DNA from: Chiua virens
Lineage: Eukaryota > Basidiomycota > Agaricomycetes > Boletales > Boletaceae
Assembly (NCBI GenBank): GCA_019787685.1
Contig: JAHNUO010000001.1
Location: 1,488,001 to 1,552,000, forward strand
Length of the DNA stretch: 64,000 bases
Reading direction: 5' to 3'
Shown: positions 56,694 to 64,000 of the stretch, piece by piece
Layout of the letters: each line of letters opens with the position of its first letter
Numbering within the stretch: the stretch's first letter is position 1
Program-made: the position numbers and the translations under genes
The notes under the pieces: model-generated
Databases searched by the model: none
What the model was told of the DNA's origin: nothing
What the model saw: the letters and a program-made list of their open reading frames with translations, nothing else

Positions 56694-57589
56694 GCATCAT
56701 TACCAGTAGGCAATGCAGGTGATTTTTCATGCATCCTCATCAGGACATAGCCATCACCAAGGTTGATTGCTGTGGATAGGATATTGCATGGAGGAGGGTC
56801 GAATTTAGGGACAGCAGCTAAGAGCGCATTGACTTTGCAGTGTGAAGCCCCTCCCTGAGAAATATTGGCATATGGATTGGATGGCTAGTGGATTTCCTGG
56901 CCAAGGTTCCCAATTGTGCGCTCCATCGTCCATTGTGCATAACAAATGGGTGGTCCCTTGAGAAGTGTTTCCCTCATCAGGTGAATGACCTGATGCACAC
57001 ACGGTCAAATGAAATGAATGCAGTCCTCTCGTAGTTGATAGTAGATTTGTTCAAATTCACATTCCCAGTTGCAGAGCAGTGTGTGTGCAGTGACAAGATC
57101 AGGTATTGTAATATGATGTTAGAATAGGATTTGAAAGCCACGGACAAGCTTGCAGTAGTTCATCTAATAACAATCTGGAAGAACACCATAGAGTAAGGCA
57201 GGGCCAAGACTGAATGTATGGAGCTGGAACTCCCAGGTCTTGTACCCTGATGTCAACTTCTCAGCAATATTGCATGGTTTGCAATCATATGAGCCAGGAA
57301 GGAATTGACCCATGGCTTCAAGTGCTCTCCCATGAGCTTGCCATGCCTGATCAGATCGTAATACTGCCTATTCCCATGACACAATATCATCTGATTGAAA
57401 AACATCAACCATGCCACACCACAGACCAATAAGGAGAACACTTAGGTTCATTACTAAGTGCATGATGTCTGTCATCATTGAAAGTGGTATTCCCAACAAG
57501 TGTGAGGAATTCAGTCCCAAAATCAGGGTAGGTTTGGTGATGCCTGTCTCGGTCTTGTGAAGATCAAACTGTCACAGATTGGGCAATGA

Positions 57590-58158
57590 TGTTAAGACCG
57601 GGTCTACTCGGGGTATGAACTCCGGAACTCCGGAGTTATTCTTGCGGAGGGACTTGGCTTCACCGTGTGTGGTGCGCCCTTGTCACGAGTCTGTCCTTTA
57701 TTTCGGGGAATGGAGAACGGAGGTCGGAGGTGAGACTTAACACCGAAGTGAAGTCGAGCAGAGTTAAGACCATCGAGGTCTTATGGAGTACGGAGGGAAT
57801 AGGAGGTAAAACTAATATTCAGACTGAGGGTACAAAGTCGGAGCACTACAGTTTATATACTCGGAGTAGAATGGAGATTAGTAACGGGGTTGGTAAGAAA
57901 CTGAGTAAGACGGAAATCGGGAAAGTATGTAACCGGAGTGGAGCCGGGTATGTACAGAGGCCGGAGCTATGCTGTTAAGCGAGACACAGGTTATTACTAA
58001 TGTAACACTAGTACGAAAAGAGATAAGAGGAAATCGAGAAGGTTCTAAGTGAAGTCCGGAGATCAGGAGTTGTGTCCGGAGAGAGATCGCACCGGAGTTA
58101 TGAAGGAGTAAACCCGGAGATCTCGGAGTTGGATCGATGAGATATACGGGATATGACA
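57590..58158 (-). mobile_element. Solo LTR, CpG-rich, TSD AATGA
   Basis: 569 bp, TGTTAAGACCGGGTCTACTC...GGGATATGACA, flanked by AATGA at 57585-57589 and 58159-58163. Same family as 43741-44295. Unlike nearly everything around it, it retains many CCGG and CGGAG words, so it looks recent. The TATA-like box is on the minus strand (near 57858), giving the orientation. Confidence 0.94.
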
Positions 58159-59959
58159 AATGAGATGAGTGTGTACAAGTTATGGGTGTAATTTTCCTGG
58201 CCCAATGATGGAAAGTTGAAAACATTGATGTCATCATAGTTACTGCCCTCAGCACAGCATTTGCATGGCATCAGGAGTGCTGGGTAGTAGTGCATTGAGC
58301 CTTCCTTTTGACAACTGAGAACACTACAGTATAATTGGCATCCATTCTTTCCCGAGTGACCGACTATTCCATTGAAATGGACAAGTCCTGGACCATCAGC
58401 AGTAATAAACATGAGATAAGGATTGGATTGATATGCGACAGTGGTGGAGGCATCCCAGATCTGCAATCCTCATTCTGAACAGCCATGAGGTGATGCAGAC
58501 CAGGAAAAAGGAATGAGTCAACATTCTTGGGCTTACTTGGGCCAGGTATGAAGCTGCTGGGAAGGATATTCACCTTGTGATATTGCTTATCAGGCGAGAG
58601 ATTGAGGATAACCCAAATATAGATCCAGTAGTCTGACTGTTTCTTTTTATAGAGCTGGGTGCCATCAAGGGAAATGGAAAGGACAATGTCATCAATGAGA
58701 GGGATTGTACCAAATTTGTGTAACTTGGAAAAAACCTTCTCAGTGTGATGAGATAGGTATGCCATGTCACATGCATTTCCAGGATCACGAAAACATGCTT
58801 GGAGCTGTGGACCAAGAGGAATGGTGACTGCCTTTTGAGCAGGCTGCTTAACTCAACCCTGTGTGAACTTCAGCCTGGCCTCATCCAAGCAAGAGGTGCT
58901 GCATAGAGGGTAATGCTCAAGGTCGGCATATGGCCCTGTGAATGCGAGACATGAGTTTGGGCACATATCGCACTCAATGGCCTTGATGCCACTTAGCTCT
59001 GTGATGAGTTTCTTGGTTGCATGAAAAGAAAGCAGGTCTTTGGCAGCTTGGGAGTTAGAAAGATTTTGTTTCATAGACTGAATGACATGATCATAAGCCT
59101 GCTGGGAGGTATGCTTGAGTGCAAGGTATGTGGCAATTAAGTGTCACTCGCCATAGTTTTCAATCTGCAATTATTTGGTTGAGGAGTTATGGAGGCACTC
59201 AATTACAGAAGGTGACATATAGGTGACATTGTCATCTAGAGAAGGGTTGTGGATTGCCTATATAAAAGCCATAGCATTTTGCAAATCTTTCAGCTTTGCG
59301 GCTGCTCCCAGAGCAGCAATATCAATTGTAGGATAAGGGTGATAGGGAATCTGTACTTGATGTGGACCTGCACAATTGGCTGGGGGGGGAAGGTCCTGGG
59401 GGGGCAATGGATTGTCTGCAGGCAGCTTATTCAGAGCCTGAGGGCCCAGGGGTGGATCAATTGGAAGGGGATCATCTGGAAGGGGATTGTCGGCAAACTT
59501 CAGCTGATATATTCAAGGGAGATCCATGCTGGAGACAATTATGTAAATGCATGATTGAAAAGAAGGGGAACTCATACCATTAACTTGACTCTCTTCCAGG
59601 TTAGATTGACCCTCCCCTGTGATAGATTGACTTGCTTCCATGGTGGATTGAGTGAGAGGGATGGGCCTGATGGTCTGATGGGTGAGTAGAGAAGACTCAA
59701 CCAAACTAACGCATGAGCTTGTTCCATCTCCTGCCTGTCATGCTAAGAAGCCAGCCGGAAATGTTGATGCCATGTCACATGAGACACAAGGTGGTGGGAG
59801 ATTTTGCGACCGCAGATGCAGAGAATCTTAGCAGAACCCAGGGAGACATTTGGCAAGGGAATCTGGTTGCTCATGTTGTCTAATCCTACAATGACAAGGA
59901 ATGTGCTCTTTGATATAAGAGTCCTGGTAGTATGCAGTGCACAGCATGCATGCATAATC

Positions 59960-60100
59960 CGATGTATTGTACACCGATTTCAGGTATTGTTATGTGTGTA
60001 GTGTGCTATTGTATGTATGTAGTGTGTGCTGTGTGCGTGCAATGTACTGTATATTGTAGTGTAGTGTGCTATGGGTGTCATGTCCAGTGTGTTGTTTGTA
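59960..60100. repeat. TG/TA-rich simple repeat near the Plavaka right end
   Basis: Degenerate TGTGTAGTGTGCTATTGTATGTATGTAGTGTG-like run, with GTGTAGTGTGCTAT appearing twice (about 59996 and 60057). No coding value; possibly subterminal repeats of Plavaka. Confidence 0.55.
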
Positions 60101-60214
60101 TTGACAAGGGGGTTATCACATGTTTGCATACAAAATCAGATTATGCTATATGGAAATCAGACACAATCACAAACTATACAAAACAAACATATCTAGTTTT
60201 CACTGGGGATCAAT

Positions 60215-60472
60215 GGTGTTAGGATAGAGAGGCTGGTTGATGACATTGGAGAGTGCTTTGGTCACCTGAACAGCATTCTCTGCCTTGTGAGAAGAGATGA
60301 GACGGATAGCATGGCAAATATTGGTAGGGGAAAGCTTTGGTGATCGACCCCAAATAGACTTTTGGAGGTCAGAACACTTCTTGGAATGAAGTCTGGAGAT
60401 TGTAGCAAGGCCCACACCAGTGCTAGATACAATAGAGCAAATAGAATGACCAGAATCAAGCTGAGTGAGCAT
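60215..60472 (-). pseudogene. Tc1-B transposase, N-terminal part
   Basis: Minus strand: MLTQLDSGHSICSIVSSTGV, GLATISRLHSKKCSDLQKSI, SHKAENAVQVTKALSNVI, the paired helix-turn-helix region corresponding to 19850-20110 in Tc1-A. The frame ends at the Plavaka end and continues, after the inserted DNA, at 50600 (HLKKSGLKAVV). Confidence 0.9.
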
Positions 60473-60859
60473 GGTATTCTTTTGAGTAGTAGAGAGAGAT
60501 TACATGATAATAGTGGTAAAGAGTAAAGAGGTGTGTGAATGTTTTAAAACTCAGATGACATGTTTACATGTATATCTTTGTTTGTAGCACCAAACAATAG
60601 CAAATAACCTCTTACAATGTTAAGATCCTATATCTCATATTAAAAGTCCAAAAACTGTTCCAATGGTAATCCTGATTTAAAATAGGCATATCTCCATAGC
60701 CCTCAAGCCAAATTACATGACCTAGAGACCAATTTGTAGCCAAGCATTTGTACTTTGTTTGGTCTCACCAAAATGAGATGTAATTCTCATAGATGATTGT
60801 GGGGCACTTCATGCCCTGGCTTGGGGTTAGTTATTGGAATGGTTTTTGGAGTCACTGTA

Positions 60860-61702
60860 TCTGTGCACACACATCCTGGACACATAAATTTTCATCATTC
60901 AAAGCAGAAGCACACTGTGTTGTCATTACATTCACATGGTATAGACATAATGTACTGTTTGTGTGCTAAGAGCATTAAATCTGCTCCAATCACCTCAGAT
61001 CACTTCCAAAACACCTCCAAAACACCTCCAAGTTGCTCCCAAACACATCTGATTGCTTCTGAGACTGTTCTGAAGCAGTTCCAAACAGTTTTACACCTAC
61101 CTTGATCACTACCAACACTTCTGACCTAGAAGCACTCAGAAGCACTTGTTTTGATCAAAGCCATTGTAGGAAACCTCATTCCAGTTTGGAACACTTGGAA
61201 CCACTTGGAACCACTTATACACACTTAAAATCAACTTGGAAGGCCAGTTCCAGTCCAGAACAACACCTGGAACATTCAGAATGACTTGAAAGAAGTGAAA
61301 CACACCCAGAAACACTAAAAAATGTTAAACTCATTCAATGTTACTCAATACTATTGATTTTGAGTTGATACATTGTTGTCTTGGCCATCCTTCATGTGAC
61401 ATGCTTAAAGTTGCACACAAACACACCAAAGACTTTCCAGAAGTAGACATTCCATTGAAAGCACCCATCTGTCCTGGATGTGAACTTGGAAAACAACCAA
61501 ACTGATCATTTCCTCATACTGAGAAGAGAGCCTCTGCTCCCTTTGAGTTAATATACTCAGATCTCAAGTATTTTGAGGTTGAATCATATCACAAGCTTAA
61601 ATATGTGATTGTGTTTTATAATGACTATACATCTATGTTATGGGTTGTATGTCTCAAATCCAAGGATCAAGCCTTAGGGGCGACAAAGTAATTCCTTACC
61701 TA
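60860..61702 (+). pseudogene. Copia2 pre-integrase and integrase, first part
   Basis: VHTHPGHINFHHSKQKHTV (60863), a degenerate AACACTTGGAACCACTT-type repeated linker (61000-61320), FELIHCCLGHPSCDMLKVAH-type zinc region and APICPGCELGKQPN (61505). Then a TGA and SFPHTEKRASAPFELIYSDL, the integrase N-terminal core YKLKYVIVFYNDYTSMLWVV, up to KDQALGATK, cut at the TA 61701-61702 by Tc1-C. Confidence 0.85.
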
Positions 61703-61827
61703 CAGTAACTCCCAAAACTGTTACAATGTTTAACCCTAACACAGTGCATGGAGCACACTGTAAACACTCATGGGAATATCACTTAGCATTGATAAGACAA
61801 ATGATAGTACACACTCCTGGCCACCTA

Positions 61828-62882
61828 CAGTGAGCAACAAAACCATTCCAATAACTAACCCTGACACAGTGCATGAAGCATACTGCAAACACCTGTGGGA
61901 ATCTCGCTTAGTAGTAGTGGGACCAAATGATGTACAAACCCTTGGCTACAAATTAGTCCCTGGGTCATGTGATTTGGCCCAGGGGTGGTGGAGATATGAC
62001 CATTGTAAGTCACTCATGTCATTGGAACAGTTTTGTTGCTGATATTAGGGGTATTGCAAATTAGTATGAAGTGTATCCTCCTTTGGCCTTGATGACCTCC
62101 TGAACCCTTCTAGGCATGCTCTCAATCAATCTCTGATACTCCCCAACCTCAATCTTGTACCACTCTTCCTGAATCCTCTCCCAAAGGTCTAATACCCCCT
62201 TGGCTGGCTCAGGATATTCTGCAACCCTTCTTTTGAGGAGAAACCATAGATGTTCTATGGGGTTAAGGTCTGGAGACTGAGCAGGCCATACCATGACCTC
62301 ATATCCATGCTCTTTCAACCACTCCTTGGCCCTCCTACTGGTATGTTTGGGGTCATTATCCTGCTGGAAAGTATTGTCCTCTGGGGTAAATCCATAATCC
62401 ACAAGGGTTTTTTGGAGTTCATCCTCCAAAATCTGCACATAAAGGTTAGAATTCATCTTACCATCAATCCTACGAGCCATCCCAACACCTTCCCAGGTCA
62501 TACAACCCCATAACATGACTGATCCTCCTCCAAACTTGACTGTACCCTCCACAAGTCTATCACTGAGGCCCTCTTCTGGCTTTTTCAAAGCCCATTTCCT
62601 ACCATCTGACCCAATGTGATTAATCTGGTCTCATCTGACTATATAACTTTCCAAGTGTTTCAATATAACAGCAACAAAACTGTTCCAATGACATGAGTGA
62701 TTTAAAATGGTCATATCTCCACCACCCCTGGGCCATATCACATGACCCTGGGACCGGTATGTAGCCAGGGGTTTGTACATCATTTGGTCCCACTGCTACT
62801 AAGCGAGATTCCCACAGGTGTTTGCAGTGCGTGAAGCGCACTATGTCAGGGTTAGTTATTGGAACAGTTTTGTTGCTTGCTG
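61828..62882 (-). mobile_element. Tc1-D: internally deleted Tc1-like element, TSD TA
   Basis: 1055 bp, arms CAGTGAGCAACAAAACCATT (61828-62045) and its complement ending GTTTTGTTGCTTGCTG (62882). TA at 61826-61827 and 62883-62884. Arms again carry the outer motif inverted at the inner edge (CATTGGAACAGTTTTGTTGC). The N-terminal half of the transposase is deleted, so the arm follows directly on the catalytic part. Inserted at a TA of Tc1-C. Confidence 0.95.
62061..62670 (-). pseudogene. Tc1-D transposase, catalytic domain only
   Basis: Minus strand: SDETRLITLG (about 62640, first Asp, just after a TAG), then an open frame 62588-62061: KKPEEGLSDRLVEGTVKFGG, GSVMLWGCMTWEGVGMARRI, FQQDNDPKHTSRRAKEWLKE, SPDLNPIEHLWFLLKRRVAE, ending VIKAKGGYTSY. 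The second Asp and Glu are 34 residues apart (DD34E). The helix-turn-helix half is absent, so it could not bind ends itself. Confidence 0.93.
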
Positions 62883-63117
62883 TATAGGTACCTGGTTCAT
62901 GTGATTTGACAAAGTGGCTGTGGAGATATGGCCAATCTAAAATAGGAACTACATTGTACCAGTTTTGTTACTTTCATAATATTTAACAGGATCTTAATAA
63001 AACCAAAGAATTGTTGGTGCTATTTGGTTCTACAAACAAAGAGACACATATAAACATAGTGTCTGAGTCTAAATATGTTCCCATGCTTCTTGTCTTTCAA
63101 CTACTACCATCATGTGA

Positions 63118-64000
63118 TCTCTCTCTGTCACTCAAAAAAATACCATTCTTTCTCAACTTGATTCTGGCCATTTCATTTGCTCCATTGCCTCTAGCACAGG
63201 TGTCAGCACTGCTGCTATCTGGAGGCTTCATTCCAAGGAGCGTTCTGACCTTCAGAAGTCTATTTGAGGTCGCCCATCAAAGCTTTCTGATGCCAATGTC
63301 TACCATGCTATCATCTTACATATCTCTAGCAACAAGGCAGAGAATGCAGTCCAAGTCACCAAAGCCCTCTTCACTACCACCAATCAGCCTTGTCATCCCA
63401 ATATGGTTCATCATCACTTGAAAAAAGTTGGTATGAAAGCTGTAGTCAAGTCCAAACAACCTCTGCTCTCTGCCAAGCATTGCAAGGCTCAGTTGGACTT
63501 TGCCCATGCTCATAAATATTGGACACAGGAGGACTGGAAACAGGTGGTATGGTCTGATGAGACTAAGATCAATTGCCTTGGGTCAGATGGTTGCAAATGG
63601 GCATGGAAAAAGGCAGGAGAGTGCCTTAGTAATAGGTTGATTGAAGGAACTCTCAAGTTTAGAGGGGGTTCTCTAATATTATGGGGCTGTATGACTTGGG
63701 ATGGCATTGAGTATGGTACTAAGATTGATGGTAGGATGGATGGAGACCTTTACCTTCAAATTTTGAAGGATGAGCTCCAGGCTTCCCTGGAGTTTTATGG
63801 TCTTAATCCTCCTGATACCATCTTTCAACAAGACAATGACCCAAAGCATACTTGCAGGAGGTTCAAGGAGTGGCTAGAAGAACAGGATTTCAGGACTATG
63901 GTGTGGCCTGCACAGTCTCCAGATCTTAACCCCATAGAACATATCTGGCTTTACCTCAAAAGGAAGCTTGCAGAGTATGAAAACCCTCCTAAGGGGATAG
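63118..64000 (+). pseudogene. Tc1-C transposase, one stop, 3' end outside the window
   Basis: NTILSQLDSGHFICSIASST (63140), AAIWRLHSKERSDLQKSI, then a TGA (GGA in Tc1-A) before GRPSKLSDANV; otherwise open: NKAENAVQVTKALF, HHHLKKVGMKAVVKSKQPLL, DFAHAHKYWTQEDWKQVVWS (the 26 bases missing from Tc1-A are present), FQQDNDPKHTCRRFKEWLEE and SPDLNPIEHIWLYLKRKLAE. All three catalytic residues are intact. Best preserved Tc1 transposase in the window. Confidence 0.92.

Larger units (their letters stand above)
55561..59874 (-). pseudogene. Plavaka transposase (Tnp2-type), interrupted twice
   Basis: Start MSNQIPLPNVSLGSAKI (59874) leads into a zinc-finger-like CICGRKISHHLVSH...H. Pro-rich linker (NPLPPQDLPPPANC). 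Then KAIECDMCPNSCLAFTGPYA, DLEHYPLCSTSCL (59000-58880, four-cysteine motif) and the Tnp2 core: IPLIDDIVLSISLDGTQLYK, SDYWIYIWVILNLSPDKQYH, NVDSFLFPGLHHLMAVQ, FITADGPGLVHFNGIVGHSG (58765-58330). A solo LTR interrupts at 57590-58158. It continues IGLWCGMVDVFQSDDIV, HTLLCNWECEFEQIYYQLRE, CYAQWTMERTIGNLGQEI (57430-56880). An LTR-like unit interrupts at 56047-56693, then LPNGQIAWIAWREAFKENGA and the C-terminus EVQYYMHLSVASEQF...ILSVIAMVPH. Many stops. Confidence 0.9.
51721..60207 (-). mobile_element. Plavaka (CACTA-like) element with accessory genes
   Basis: Outer ends CCCTGTGAGAATTAGATGTG (51721) and the complement of CCCAGTGAAAACTAGATATG (ending 60207), 16 of 20 bases alike. Flanks GATGAAT (51714-51720) and GATCAAT (60208-60214). 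On both sides the Tc1-B transposase sequence is interrupted at the same point, so these are true insertion limits. Inside: Tnp2-type transposase (59874 to about 55560, minus), a second minus-strand gene (54181-52304), a plus-strand acidic gene (54565-55302), an LTR-like unit and a solo LTR. Confidence 0.82.
49692..60857 (-). mobile_element. Tc1-B: Tc1-like element split by Plavaka and a solo LTR, TSD TA
   Basis: Arms CAGTGACTCCAAAAACCATT (49692) and its complement ending GGAGTCACTG (60857), each about 215 bp and matching in full. TA at 49690-49691 and 60858-60859; the copia2 frame resumes beyond. The transposase is on the minus strand, its N-terminal part at 60472-60215 and its catalytic part at 50600-49930. 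Inner edges of both arms repeat the outer motif inverted (ACCATTGGAATGGTTTGTGG). Confidence 0.93.
46695..64000 (+). mobile_element. Ty1/copia element 2, split by nested insertions and running off the window
   Basis: Same family as copia1, opposite orientation. The 5' LTR is followed by the primer site, gag, protease and (from 60858) pre-integrase/integrase; the rest lies past 64000. Inserted sequences are an LTR-like unit (47854-48510), Tc1-B (49692-60857) and Tc1-C (from 61703). Target copy before the LTR would be GTAAG (46690-46694); the other side is outside the window. Confidence 0.9.
61703..64000 (+). mobile_element. Tc1-C: Tc1-like element, split by Tc1-D, continues past the window
   Basis: Left arm CAGTAACTCCCAAAACTGTT (61703) is the same type as Tc1-A. 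It is interrupted at 61828 by Tc1-D and resumes at 62883 (TAGGTACCTGGTTCATGTGA against TAGGCGCCTGGATCATGTGA in Tc1-A), followed by the inner arm edge (near 62980) and the transposase. The right arm is outside the window. Confidence 0.92.

Noticed and set aside
57667..57978. A 103-codon plus-strand frame as a gene
   Set aside because: It lies entirely in the solo LTR 57590-58158 and is not conserved in the related LTR at 43741.

Overview
The window reads as a repeat-dominated stretch of a basidiomycete genome, most likely an Agaricomycete. The inference rests on: a KDZ transposase with a CxC2-type cysteine cluster, a Plavaka (CACTA-like, Tnp2-type) transposase, a DUF6532-like gene, chromodomain and agaric-type Ty3 retrotransposons, Ty1/copia elements, DD34E Tc1-like elements, and many short GT...AG introns. 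I found no convincing host housekeeping gene and no tRNA or rRNA gene. Almost every long reading frame belongs to a mobile element or to a gene that travels with one, and nearly all are broken by stops, frameshifts or later insertions.

Left block (1-45.2 kb). A tandem array rich in the palindrome TGATGCATCA (1-600) is followed by a solo LTR (1717-2357) sitting in a decayed minus-strand gene (2363-4802). The KDZ transposase gene starts near 7.56 kb and is cut at 8086 by a hAT element whose 16-bp inverted ends lie at 8087 and 39334-39349, flanked by the 8-bp duplication CATGTCAC. The KDZ gene resumes in frame at 39358 and runs to about 42.6 kb. The 31.3-kb hAT interval holds an LTR-like repeat, a conserved hypothetical gene, a decayed hAT transposase (12.4-15.84 kb), an agaric-type Ty3 element (B) without visible LTRs, a copia element (15960-23611, minus) carrying a Tc1 element (19481-21070), a chromodomain Ty3 element A (26978-33886, TSD ACAAT) inserted into B, a small Cys-cluster gene fragment, and a degenerate Tc1 element between inverted LTR pieces.

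Middle (42.6-46.7 kb). This part has more TGATGCATCA palindromes, a gene remnant, two solo LTRs (TSDs GATGA and CATAG), and a DUF6532-like gene on the minus strand.

Right block (46.7-64 kb). A second copia element (plus strand, 5' LTR 46695-47062) runs off the window. It is split by an LTR-like insertion, by Tc1-B (49692-60857) and by Tc1-C (from 61703), which itself carries Tc1-D (61828-62882). Tc1-B is split in turn by a Plavaka element (51721-60207) that carries its transposase, two accessory genes and two LTR insertions. A solo LTR with a hAT-type MITE inside it sits at the Tc1-B/Plavaka junction.

Two unusual reverse-transcription priming arrangements are visible. The copia elements have a primer site complementary to the anticodon stem-loop of initiator-Met tRNA. 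The chromovirus has a primer site complementary to its own predicted transcript start (Tf1-type self-priming). Much of the decay looks like C-to-T change, often at CpG.
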